Source: Prostheceraeus crozeri (lineage: Eukaryota; Platyhelminthes; Polycladida; Euryleptidae). Taken from it: a stretch of DNA of 64,000 bases. Below are positions 1 to 8,200 of the stretch, piece after piece; positions within the stretch are counted from its first letter, which is position 1, and each line of letters opens with the position of its first letter. The notes beneath the pieces were generated by a model. The model made no database searches, was not told the DNA's origin, and saw only the letters and a program-made list of their open reading frames with translations. The stretch lies in assembly GCA_907163375.1 (NCBI GenBank), contig CAJQUW010003203.1, forward strand, positions 62,001-126,000. Direction: 5' to 3'. Made by a program: the position numbers and the translations under genes.

Positions 1-1311
1 AATATCAATTTGTGGGATGTAGTTTGATTTCAGCTTTGTATAATGCACTTTCTTGAAAGTATGCTCAGATAAAATACTGCAGCTTTTTGGCTGGTATGGT
101 ATCATTGCTATCAATGGAGCTTCAACATCTCCCACACGTACATCTTCACCAATATTGGAATATATCTGAAAATAGTTAATACGACGCGATAGTGACATGT
201 CTGCGCTAGCTTTGGTTACAGTACCACTTTTAAAGATATTTTGATCAAAACCCAAAATGTCCATTAGAGTTTTATTCATAATTAGTTCAATACCTTTTCC
301 ACTTATAGTGAGAGACAAAGTACCTTCTTTTTCAGAAAATGAAATATGTTGCTCATTAATCACTTCATTTAAATAATCTACAACCAATTTAACTGAAGTA
401 ATAATGCGAGGCATCAACACTCTTGTTTCATGTAAGATACCACCTAAAGGCTCTACACACTTTTTGTGTAAAGATACGGTCCATTCTGTATCAAATTGAT
501 TTGACCTTTCACATGGTAAATGTTGCATATCAAATTTTCCATGAACAGCTGCAGAACGATGTCGTAAGAACTGATGAAAATCTTTTGAACAAACTAATAC
601 TAGATCATCATCATTTAATTTACTTATTGCAATATGATTAGATGATTTGATATAAGTCAATATTGCCACTTGTTTACCATCAACTCGAAGGAGATAATTA
701 AATTTCTTCAATAATGTTTCAGGAGTCATGTTTGTCTTTCTTGGCTTAATCACAATCTTCTTCACCAACGTCTTCTCATTTTTTGGAATAAGATCTACAT
801 AATAAGCTTCCTCTCGATATATTAACTGTTTATGACCACTTGGGTGGTAATTAACGTTATAATTATCATAGCTTGTTAAGGCGCTAGCGAGGTAACCTAA
901 ATCATTTCTTAAACTTGGACTTAAACCAACAATCCAATCTTTCTCAACTCCATGATGTACATAATTATGATCATCATTGTGCGGAGTAAATTGGACAATA
1001 TGTTTACACGCTTTATTCAGGAAATCATATATAAACTTTTTACATGATAAGAGATCTTTCTTTGGCCACTGTGGAATGTATACTCGGCAGCTCTTTTCAC
1101 ATTGGTAAGCAGCTGTGCGTCTCATATTAATAGTCATCACCTCATGATCAAAAGTATAGACACAGTTGCTATGAACAAGTTGAGTGACACCCACTTCCCA
1201 CTTTCAATTTAGCTGTTGTGTATGATCAATGGGAGTAGAAAAGAGTGCGGCTCGATTACTAGCAAATCTCTTTGTAGCCGCATTGCTAAGCAAAATATGA
1301 TAAAACGACAT
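1..1311 (-). pseudogene. WEVGV-family late protein B, partial, one nonsense codon
   Basis: Long reading frame running off the left edge of the window; about 430 codons are visible or inferable from the Polinton 2 copy. I start it at the ATG at 1311 because the first 35 codons resemble the N-terminus of the neighbouring WEVGV protein A (27434-28984): a short hydrophobic stretch, an N-A-A/S-x-K/N-x-F pattern, then the shared motif WEVGV. An in-frame TGA at 1204-1206 lies just before WEVGV, and the same TGA is in Polinton 2. Downstream this copy stays open where Polinton 2 has two frameshifts and a SINE. Such proteins accompany Polintons in many animals. A virion-surface or vertex role is plausible but unproven. 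Confidence 0.6.
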
Positions 1312-1346
1312 TTTGATATTGCTGATCTCCGGCTTTGCACAACATC

Positions 1347-1694
1347 ATGAAGACTTGGATTTTGGACTCTCTACAATATATCAGAGTTGATCGTAATGGA
1401 AACGTACATTTCAAAAATTCTCATGGTCATACATCAAATGGTATTACATTAACATGGCGACAATTTGTCAACCTCAATGATATCATGAGGGATTTGGAAT
1501 ATTTTGAAACATTAAGATTGGGTGATCAAGTTTGGCTTCAACATTACAGAAATGAAATTCAAATCTGCCATTCTCATTCCGCAAACTGTTTCTCATTTCG
1601 CAAATACAATTGGGAGAAGTATAGAAGATACATACATCGCTCCATCATGACATTTATTCGTCGTGAGTTCATCGCCCTACTATGCAAATCTTAA
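1347..1694 (+). CDS. PC4-like small nucleic-acid-binding protein a
   Basis: 115 residues from the ATG at 1347, chosen over an upstream TTG because the paralogue at 1717 starts at the matching position (both have W-x-LDSLQ near the start). It reads like a double PC4/p15 fold. Residues about 12-45 have basic strands followed by GITLTWRQF and a helix, resembling the PC4 'GI-L-x-x-x-QW' pattern. A second, weaker unit ends in NWEKYRRYIHRSI. PC4 is a single-stranded DNA-binding transcription cofactor. The assignment is by eye and uncertain. The start lies only 35 bp from the divergent ATG of the WEVGV gene. The reading frame is intact in both Polinton copies. Confidence 0.5.
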   Translation: MKTWILDSLQYIRVDRNGNVHFKNSHGHTSNGITLTWRQFVNLNDIMRDLEYFETLRLGDQVWLQHYRNEIQICHSHSANCFSFRKYNWEKYRRYIHRSIMTFIRREFIALLCKS

Positions 1695-1716
1695 TCAGAC
1701 ATGACTACCACACACC

Positions 1717-2367
1717 ATGAGTTGGAAATTAGATTCCCTACAACGTATTGAAACGGATCATGATCGAAACGTCTATTTCAAAGATTCAACTGGAAATGTG
1801 AGAAGAGAGTTTGCTTTATCTTATCGTCATTTTCAATCTCTACATCATATCATGAAGGATTTGAAATACTTCTATATGAAAAGACATTCACGTATTGGTA
1901 ATCGCATCTGGTTGCGCGTCAACAAACGGCGAATTCAACTCTATCATTCCCAACTCCATACTAACTTCACATTTCATCAAGGTAGTTGGGAAAAGTATAA
2001 AAGGAAGGTACATCGCTCAATTTACTCATTTTTTCATCATGAAGCGCCATCGCTACACAATCGTCAACATTCTCCGTCGCTTCAGACTCTACACCAAAAT
2101 CGATCTCACAACATTACACCAACACCTTCCAAACAGCAAGTATTACCCGGGCCGACCTCAAATGTTAGTGGTGAAGATGAACAATTCACGGAATCTTCAA
2201 CTCTTCCCAAATGGGACTGTACAGATTCTCGGCGCCCTTTCTCATTCATCGGCGCAGTCAATGCGCTTAGAGCTACAGAGACTACTACGTCGGATATGGA
2301 AGAGGGAGAGGTGTGTGATGTCGAATCTGAGTGTGGACAATATGGTGATCTCTACTCAATTGAGTGA
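1717..2367 (+). CDS. PC4-like small nucleic-acid-binding protein b
   Basis: 216 residues; the first 110 are clearly paralogous to the protein encoded at 1347-1694 (shared W-x-LDSLQ, NVxFK, IMxDLxYF, WEKYxRxxHRSI), so the pair arose by tandem duplication. The same tentative PC4-like reading applies. The C-terminal 100 residues are Ser/Thr/Pro/Glu-rich and lie over the first 329 bases of the TBP-like gene in another frame, so this tail may have arisen by overprinting. The gap from the upstream gene is 22 bp. The protein is identical in Polinton 2. Confidence 0.5.
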   Translation: MSWKLDSLQRIETDHDRNVYFKDSTGNVRREFALSYRHFQSLHHIMKDLKYFYMKRHSRIGNRIWLRVNKRRIQLYHSQLHTNFTFHQGSWEKYKRKVHRSIYSFFHHEAPSLHNRQHSPSLQTLHQNRSHNITPTPSKQQVLPGPTSNVSGEDEQFTESSTLPKWDCTDSRRPFSFIGAVNALRATETTTSDMEEGEVCDVESECGQYGDLYSIE

Positions 2368-2584
2368 AAGTGTATCATTTTTGAAGATTCGTACCAGCAG
2401 TTACAATTTGTGTTATGAACCCGAACTTTTTCCTGCAGCTCTCAGTAGTTGTTGGTTACCTGTGCATGTTGCACTCTTTCATAATAGTAAAGTGATCATT
2501 ACTGGACTAAAATCTCATGTACAAGCAAATGTGATCCTAGACTATCTCATCGAGTATCTACGCACCCAGCGGATTGTAAAATAA
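2039..2584 (+). CDS. TATA-binding-protein-like transcription factor
   Basis: 181 residues, about the size of the TBP core alone. It shows the two-fold repeat of TBP. Repeat 1 (about 7-88) contains IVN, KIDL, N-x-x-Y-x-P and LFPNGTVQILGA. Repeat 2 (about 97-175) contains DNMV, the TBP hallmark YEPELFP at 126-132, and LFHNSKVIITGLK. Of the four phenylalanines that kink DNA in TBP, three appear kept (F56, F131, F147) and the first is replaced. I start at the ATG at 2039 because homology begins there; the longer upstream frame is only the PC4-like gene read out of frame. An AATAAA signal overlaps the stop codon. A role in directing the element's own TATA promoters is inference. Confidence 0.88.
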   Translation: MKRHRYTIVNILRRFRLYTKIDLTTLHQHLPNSKYYPGRPQMLVVKMNNSRNLQLFPNGTVQILGALSHSSAQSMRLELQRLLRRIWKRERCVMSNLSVDNMVISTQLSESVSFLKIRTSSYNLCYEPELFPAALSSCWLPVHVALFHNSKVIITGLKSHVQANVILDYLIEYLRTQRIVK

Positions 2585-2615
2585 AAAACAATTTTTCCAA
2601 CATGATGTTTTTATT
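2580..2615. terminator. Back-to-back polyadenylation signals
   Basis: AATAAA at 2580-2585 serves the + strand TBP-like gene and overlaps its TAA stop. TTTATT at 2610-2615 is AATAAA on the - strand, after the late genes. The arrangement fits convergent transcription units meeting here; it repeats in Polinton 2 near 31899-31934. Confidence 0.6.
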
Positions 2616-3071
2616 TCAAATCATGATAGAACTTACAAATCATTTTTTCATTAGAGGATGGATTACATGAAAAGTTTTGAATAACAGATACAAATCGAGA
2701 TACATGTAAACGTTTTAAGATGAAGTACAGTACAAAGCACCACACGTTGATGAAAGTGGATGTTGTAGTATGCGTTCATTTCGCTGATATTGACGCGTAT
2801 GTTTTCTCAACCACTGCTGTGTTGGTATATTTGCAGGTTGAGCAAGAGAGTCAAATAGCTCACCACGTCGGTCTTCTCCAATAAAGATCGCTTTCCAATG
2901 CTCACCGCCTAAATTCTGCGAATGAGTGTTTAGCACAATAAAGATGGGATAGTGATTTACTGCAGGTGGTAAGGTATCGAGCGAATAGACATTATCGAAA
3001 GCTTTCAACGTCACTTCGTCTGCATTACGCTGTACTTTAGTTTTAATATCGTCAGCAGTCAACCAACTCAT
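2611..3071 (-). pseudogene. Adenain-type cysteine protease (PRO), frameshifted near its C-terminus
   Basis: Maturation protease that in adenovirus-like particles cleaves capsid precursors. From the ATG at 3071 (overlapping the capsid-gene stop as TAATG), 118 residues stay open. They hold the catalytic-type His in GGEHWKAIF, an acidic residue in LFDSL and the Cys in STCGALYC. The frame then stops at 2715. A second frame, ending at 2611, continues with family-like C-terminal sequence, so one frameshift lies at about 2720-2735. The same break is in Polinton 2. Either both copies derive from an already broken gene or the site is recoded; a mutation is the simpler view. Confidence 0.75.
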
Positions 3072-4349
3072 TAACGATTATACTGAAGAATCACGTCACG
3101 ATACTTTGTAATTTCAATATTTGAATCGAAGACTGCATAAATTAATACATTGATCGTCTCAGGTAGTGTTCTTTTGAACGTCAAATCCAAACGAATATTA
3201 TGAGGCACGTTCGCTTGATGATAGGGTGCACTAATATCGCTGTCAGCAGTCAAATCAAATGCATAAATAGTATATCCACTCTTAAACTCTTTCATAGTGA
3301 GTCCGTTGGTGTCATCCGTATTGTAAAAGCCAAAGACATCCATAGAATCAACATAACTGCGCATAAATTGATCCGAAGCAAAATCTGGTTTGTAGGGTGG
3401 ACCAGGATGACTCACACCATTTACACGTAAAGCAATTTCACTTAACTGATTGTGTTTAAAATTGAAAGGATTCTTCTTTATATTACCATTAAATGCAGCA
3501 TTTTCAACCATTGCCACCATGAGGAGCTTCGGTGCTTCCGATGGAAAGAGGCCATCTTTCATGAAACTCTTTTGATCTTTCGGAATTGTAAAGGTAAGAA
3601 GCTTTGTATGCTGAACGGGGTAAATGGCATTTTGGCGGTTAAGACCTTCAGCATGTCCCTCTAATGACACTTGGTTTCGGTACTACTCAACGAATGCAAA
3701 GTGCAATATCTTCCACATGAATTCTAAAATTGTCAACTTTAGCAAATGCATTCAGCGCAAATTCAGGCTTATTCAATGTCAGCTTGAGTCGCATGCTGGT
3801 ATTACAGAGTAAAAACTTTGACTGTCTAAAGAAGTCTAAATTCAGCGGACCATATAGCTGACATACTTTACTAACTTTAATCATAGCAGATCGCTTTACA
3901 AAGCCACTGTTTGTTTCAGCATCAAATTTTCCTGCTTCATCTCTGTACCATCCCATGGCTTCCATATAACTTTTTTGTGCTGCTGGATGAAACTGTGATA
4001 CATGATTGAAATATGATTTATAGGGATAATCGCTTTGACCACCTTCCACCTGCTGCTCTCCAATCGTTAGAGAAACATCGCGAAGTAATGTAGTCAATGG
4101 TAAATTGTTCAGTCCAACTTTATGTGTATCGTCAATAGCAGTTCCATCTGCTTGCTGAATTCTAAACCTCAAATCAACCATCGCATAACTCAAATCTATG
4201 TAGTCATCACTACCACCAGGAATAACAAATTCAATGGGGCCAGCATTCTCAGCTGTTCGAGGATGATAATCTACAATACTTGAACTAAGAATATCTGTCT
4301 GTATGGCTTGTTGATCAAACAAACAAAACCCGGAAGTTTTACACTCCAT
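3071..4349 (-). pseudogene. Capsid protein of the F54H12.2-like family (probable major capsid), broken
   Basis: Member of the F54H12.2-like family that accompanies Polintons in many animals and is the likely jelly-roll major capsid protein. The N-terminal half (from 4349) has GPIEFVIPGG and DDYIDL near residues 37-55; the C-terminal half (3071-3670) has KNPFNFKHN and YAFDLT. The halves are in different frames, separated by a one-base shift near 3660, also present in Polinton 2. This copy has in addition a CGA-to-TGA stop at 3687-3689. It starts 2 bp after the stop of the pVI-like gene and its stop overlaps the protease start. The family identity is firm; the structural role is from family knowledge. 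Confidence 0.75.
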
Positions 4350-4351
4350 GA

Positions 4352-4807
4352 TTAGAAGTTATAGCAGCGTCGTCGTTTAGCGCCTGGTGAATGATCAGAG
4401 CCTCTGCGACGTTTGCGTGAATGCCTTTTGACTGAAGATCGCACCTTACCAGCTCCGCGATGTTTCCTTCTTCCTTTTTTCATTCGTTTAGGCGATTTCT
4501 TTCCTTGAGTAACACCAGCAAAGGTCTGCTTCAATGTTTTTAAACCGCGTTCCTTCCCACGATTCAACAAACTGCTCTTAAAACTTCTACCTCTGGAAAG
4601 ATCACTAGCAACATCACCAGCAAAGCCAACGGCATTACTTAAAACATTTCGTTTTAAAGATCTTCCGACATTGGATATGAGAGGTGCCACAGCAGATTTC
4701 AGTGCACCAAGTATGCTACCTCCACGTTGGCGGCGAGCGCCGATGTAAATTTGTCCTCCACCACTTACATAGGAAGGTCCTGAAAAAAATGAGGCAGTTG
4801 GATTCAT
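4352..4807 (-). CDS. pVI-like minor virion protein
   Basis: 151 residues. The N-terminus is Gly-rich (SGGGQIYIG, then RQRGGSILGAL), followed by an amphipathic helix (about 30-75, ending in G-F-A-x-D-V-A-x-D), then a very basic tail with runs of K and R. Proteins of this build sit next to the F54H12.2-like capsid gene in Polintons and resemble adenovirus pVI in layout: an amphipathic membrane-active helix plus a basic, nuclear-targeting tail. The function is inferred from build and position only. Confidence 0.55.
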   Translation of the reverse strand: MNPTASFFSGPSYVSGGGQIYIGARRQRGGSILGALKSAVAPLISNVGRSLKRNVLSNAVGFAGDVASDLSRGRSFKSSLLNRGKERGLKTLKQTFAGVTQGKKSPKRMKKGRRKHRGAGKVRSSVKRHSRKRRRGSDHSPGAKRRRCYNF

Positions 4808-4848
4808 AGCTCAAACCCTAAACATTGATAGTTACAACTTTGCATGAA

Positions 4849-5939
4849 TCACTGTCGATCACTTAGATGAAAGATGTCGGCACGACGCATCCAAGAGTTC
4901 ATACTTGAAAGATAACCAGTCCATTTAACAAGACACCATTCTTCACCTTGTCGTTTTTTACATCGGATGATTTTCTCTACCAAATATGTTTCACTTTCAG
5001 TGACTACCTCAATCTCATCGCGGTAAAAGCTACCCTCAATTTCTTCATTATCGTAATCTTTCAACTTGTAGGTGGTCGGAGAGTCTTTTTGATTAATCCT
5101 TGATACTGTAAATACCTCCTCTGTCCAATTCGGAAGGTACCCTTTAGCAAAAACACTTTTCACTTTTGAGATACGAACTTTATCGCCAATTTTCACATCA
5201 CTTTTCACATGAGTGCGTTTACGTTGGAATGATTCGCGCACTTTATCTACATTGTCAGCATTTACATCTACTGGTCTGAGTCCAATAGAACGATGGATAG
5301 AGTGATTGTAGGCATGGAGTGTATCTTGTAGAACCTTTGTCCAATTTTGTGTCAAGTTGGCAGTAAAATGTAGCGACAAGCGATTTTTTAATGTGCGATT
5401 AAAACGTTCAACGAGAGCAGCTTTATAAGCACTCTTTACACTAAACAACTCAATGTCATGCCTCTCAAATAATCTTCTCACATGCTGATTTTCAAACTCT
5501 TTTCCTTGATCACTCTGAATTCTTTTTGGAATGCGACCCTCGAAAAAAAATTGTTTGGAAATTTTTTGCTACTCCTTTCCCTTTTTTAGTTTTTTATTTG
5601 AGCCAGCATAACGCGCGGAAAATAAAAATATCAATACGGTTAAAAAAAAAAATTGCCCGAGTTTTTGTTTTTGATCGAGGCAACATCACACAAATCTGCT
5701 TGCCACTGTTCATCGATGTCATGAACAATATAATGGGGGGTGCGGTACTTCTTTTTCGCTTGTTTGTGGAGTGTATAGGTAGCCTGACCCTTTAACCATC
5801 GTTTCACTTGTGATTGTGGAAGACCACTCGCTTTTGATAATTTCTTGATCGATGCAAATCCTTCCGGATGTTTTACATCATAATAGATTGACTTCAAACG
5901 TTCAGTCGATGACGACTGACTCTTTTTCCTCCTTCTCAT
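4849..5939 (-). pseudogene. Polinton integrase with chromodomain, centre decayed
   Basis: Retrovirus-type DDE integrase that inserts the element. Start chosen at the ATG at 5939, where helix-turn-helix-like N-terminal homology begins; frames upstream shadow the Cys-rich gene. The N-terminal zinc-less domain and first Asp (QADLCDV) are readable, as are the C-terminal catalytic core (ALVERFNRTL with the Glu) and the chromodomain (YLVEKIIRCK to SSMNSWMRRAD). Between about 5540 and 5690 there are many small indels and T-runs absent from Polinton 2, destroying the segment with the second catalytic Asp region. This clustering is odd for neutral decay and could also be a low-quality consensus. Confidence 0.85.
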
Positions 5940-6117
5940 CTTTTTGTTTTCTTGCCTTTCTACATTTACAACAACTGCAGCATTTAGCTTTAGCGGTTTT
6001 GCGATCGTGTTCACATTGCTTAGGGGTTTCAATATGAGAGCTGGCGCAGCAAGTGCAAGTGACAACGACATTCACCTCTGGCGGCTCATTACATGGCAAG
6101 CAACACATCTGCTTCAT
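5902..6117 (-). CDS. Small Cys-rich protein overlapping the integrase start
   Basis: 71 residues starting MKQMCCLPC, with 14 Cys arranged mostly as CC, CxxC and CxC groups (MCCLPC, TCTCC, KCCSCCKCRK), then a charged K/E-rich tail. The same protein is encoded in Polinton 2, while the overlapping integrase frame above the integrase ATG is featureless, so this frame is the better candidate for being translated. It could bind zinc. No family recognised. It begins 1 bp after the stop of the 232-aa gene and overlaps the integrase N-terminus by 38 bases. Confidence 0.55.
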   Translation of the reverse strand: MKQMCCLPCNEPPEVNVVVTCTCCASSHIETPKQCEHDRKTAKAKCCSCCKCRKARKQKDEKEEKESVVID

Positions 6118-6118
6118 A

Positions 6119-6817
6119 TTAATAGTCTGAGAACATGTATTTCTTGGGAGGAGCTGTTTTACGTTTTCCTTTTACTAGTTTTAGTGGTGGCGTAGATCTA
6201 CGTCGAGTTCTTCCTCTTGTTTGCTTAGTGAGTGTGGGAGGGGATGTAGCAGGTGACGTCTTAAACCAATTTGTTGGCATTTTCATCGTCTGAAGCATTG
6301 GAGCAGTAGCCACTGTTGAATCAAGTTCTTTCAATGTCTCATTATTCAAAGCAAATTTTGGCACATTATGCTTTTTCAATAGTTTAAGAAAGTACGTGTA
6401 TGTCCAACCAGGTGGAACATAGCCCTGACGGCGCTTTCTACGTGTCGCATACTGAATCAAGTCTTCATAACGTGAAGCATCAATCACTTTATTTTCATCT
6501 GTAATGATTTCTCCTCTATCATTTACATTGAGATGGGGTTCAATACTATTGAAAAGAGATATGGCATGTGCGCGAGATGCTAAAGGTGTAGCAGTCGATA
6601 CAGAGTCACGCATCTTATTCTTCAAGTTTTTCAATTGCTCAACAGTTTCCGATTGTAATAATACAGCACGATGTGGATCTTTGATGTGAACATTTTGCTG
6701 AAATTCTATTTCTTTCCTATACATTTGATTTGCAAGAGGTTGCTTTACTTGCTGCATGGCAGTCAATTGTACATATTCATCCTGAGGAATAACAATCATG
6801 CGAGAATAAGAACTCAT
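6119..6817 (-). CDS. Conserved Polinton late protein, 232 aa
   Basis: Mostly helical N-terminal half (MIVIPQDEYVQL near the start), a central segment around residues 130-165 with VPPGWTYTYFLKLLK, and a basic Arg/Lys-rich C-terminus. Proteins of this type lie between ATPase and integrase in animal Polintons; their function is unknown to me. The ATG overlaps the stop of the ATPase gene as ATGA, suggesting coupled translation or a shared transcript. Intact in both elements. Confidence 0.55.
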   Translation of the reverse strand: MSSYSRMIVIPQDEYVQLTAMQQVKQPLANQMYRKEIEFQQNVHIKDPHRAVLLQSETVEQLKNLKNKMRDSVSTATPLASRAHAISLFNSIEPHLNVNDRGEIITDENKVIDASRYEDLIQYATRRKRRQGYVPPGWTYTYFLKLLKKHNVPKFALNNETLKELDSTVATAPMLQTMKMPTNWFKTSPATSPPTLTKQTRGRTRRRSTPPLKLVKGKRKTAPPKKYMFSDY

Positions 6818-7479
6818 AGTTTGTAGATAATCATGGGAGTTTTCAAAATATCACTTCGAAATCTAAATTCTTCCGGACACTCTTGCGTAAAGTCAATGAA
6901 TAAGTAACCGTGTGGTTTTTCAGTAGCCGCTTGAAAAATTTCAATCAAGGCTTTTGATCCTCTTGGTGCAACTTGTCGCGCTAAAATTTCAAATTGACTT
7001 TTATCTCGCGGATTCTTGAAAATAGCATAATAGTGTGTATTCAGGTTTCGTGTACGAGCTTCTTTTCCATCAGGAAACAAATTTTGTGTGATATAGATGA
7101 TAAAGCACCTTTTATGATGTGCTGCGCGAGTGAACATATCTGTAACATCTTTTGAATTCTTACTTTCTTTTAATAAATCATCCAATACAACAACATCATT
7201 AGACTGAAGTTTATCCACTGGAATAATTCCTTCATGTCGAATAAAGTTGCGACTTTGCAATTCCTGAAACAGCGACGGTTGATAAATACCATAACACCAA
7301 ATCACTCGATTGATGGGTTCCTTAAACAACTCCCTTCTTTTATCCAATAAATTCAGCGTGAAAATAGTTTTACCTGCATGAGATGGACCTGATACAGTCA
7401 GAACTTTATCACATTGAAGTCTGAAATCCATTATAATACTTTGAGATTCAACATTTGCATAATTAACGCTTAGAGCCAA
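6814..7479 (-). CDS. A32/FtsK-type genome-packaging ATPase
   Basis: 221 residues. Walker A GPSHAGKT at about 31-38 and Walker B VVVLDDLL at about 94-101; a later ITQNLF matches the sensor-like strand of A32/FtsK-HerA packaging ATPases. Such enzymes pump viral DNA into the capsid and are a Polinton hallmark. Overlaps the core-protein gene upstream by 17 bp and the 232-aa gene downstream by 4 bp. Intact in both elements. Confidence 0.9.
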   Translation of the reverse strand: MALSVNYANVESQSIIMDFRLQCDKVLTVSGPSHAGKTIFTLNLLDKRRELFKEPINRVIWCYGIYQPSLFQELQSRNFIRHEGIIPVDKLQSNDVVVLDDLLKESKNSKDVTDMFTRAAHHKRCFIIYITQNLFPDGKEARTRNLNTHYYAIFKNPRDKSQFEILARQVAPRGSKALIEIFQAATEKPHGYLFIDFTQECPEEFRFRSDILKTPMIIYKL

Positions 7480-7819
7480 AGATATTACCCAATACGTTGC
7501 CCACGATAGGAGCTAGCATCGGTAGTAACGCTGGAAGGAAACCGACCTTTTGTGTTAGAGTTTCCCTCTTTATTTGAAGGGTGACTTTAGGATTGGAGAT
7601 GAAACGCAATTTCGTAGCATATCGCTTAAGTAACTTTCGTTGTTTTGGCGCTAATTTCTTCGTCCTCAACTTCCTCACATGAGAAATAATTTCACGAATG
7701 AATTTATCGTTAGCATGTCGTATAGCATTGTATCGCTGATTTGCTTTCATTCGTCGGAGAGCTTGAATGGCTGAAGAAAACTTTTGACTTTTACGTTTCG
7801 CCATTTTACGTTTCGCCAT
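7463..7819 (-). CDS. Basic virion core protein with hydrophobic C-terminus
   Basis: 118 residues. The first 90 are rich in Lys/Arg; the C-terminus is a hydrophobic segment GFLPALLPMLAPIVGN followed by a short basic end. This build matches the pX/mu-like DNA-condensing proteins reported in Polintons and adintoviruses. The start repeats the motif MAKRK twice here (MAKRKMAKRK), where Polinton 2 has one unit and an ATG further in. Confidence 0.6.
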   Translation of the reverse strand: MAKRKMAKRKSQKFSSAIQALRRMKANQRYNAIRHANDKFIREIISHVRKLRTKKLAPKQRKLLKRYATKLRFISNPKVTLQIKRETLTQKVGFLPALLPMLAPIVGNVLGNIFGSKR

Positions 7820-7870
7820 TTTCCGTGTTAGTCTTTGCTAAAACCTATCTTTACCACATTTGCATAGGTA

Positions 7871-8200
7871 CTAACTATTGCGGCATAAGTGACACTCGAA
7901 ATGAGCAATATCACAGTGGTTACATTTGAAAAGTTGAATGCAATTACGTATGAAACAGCGTTGACAAAAAGCATGCTTACATCTCTTGAAGATGCGCTTT
8001 TCATTTCCATCCTTTCGCTTACATACATCGCAACACATAGTTTCACCGTTACTGATGTCCATAGCAAGTCTTTTTGAAGATGTGAATTTGCTAGCCTTTT
8101 CTAAATAATAGACACATGTACAGAAGGAATATACTTCGAGAGTGAGCAGGCATAGCTCGAAAACCAGTTGTGCTACAATCAAGTACCACTGCATTTTCAA
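7871..8200 (-). CDS. RING-finger-like protein with N-terminal membrane segment
   Basis: 109 residues. A hydrophobic stretch at about 5-32 could be a membrane anchor. From about residue 56 there is a Cys/His array: CCDVC, RCKHAFCQRC, CNHC and CHLC. The C-x-H-x2-C-x2-C core is that of RING-HC ubiquitin ligases. A role in modifying host proteins is possible but inferred. Its 5' end overlaps the next gene by 4 bp. Confidence 0.6.
   Translation of the reverse strand: MKMQWYLIVAQLVFELCLLTLEVYSFCTCVYYLEKASKFTSSKRLAMDISNGETMCCDVCKRKDGNEKRIFKRCKHAFCQRCFIRNCIQLFKCNHCDIAHFECHLCRNS

Noticed and set aside
423-641. 72-codon + strand frame
   Set aside because: Antisense shadow of WEVGV protein B.
1895-2038. 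Upstream extension of the TBP-like frame
   Set aside because: It is the PC4-like gene read out of frame; TBP similarity begins at the ATG at 2039.
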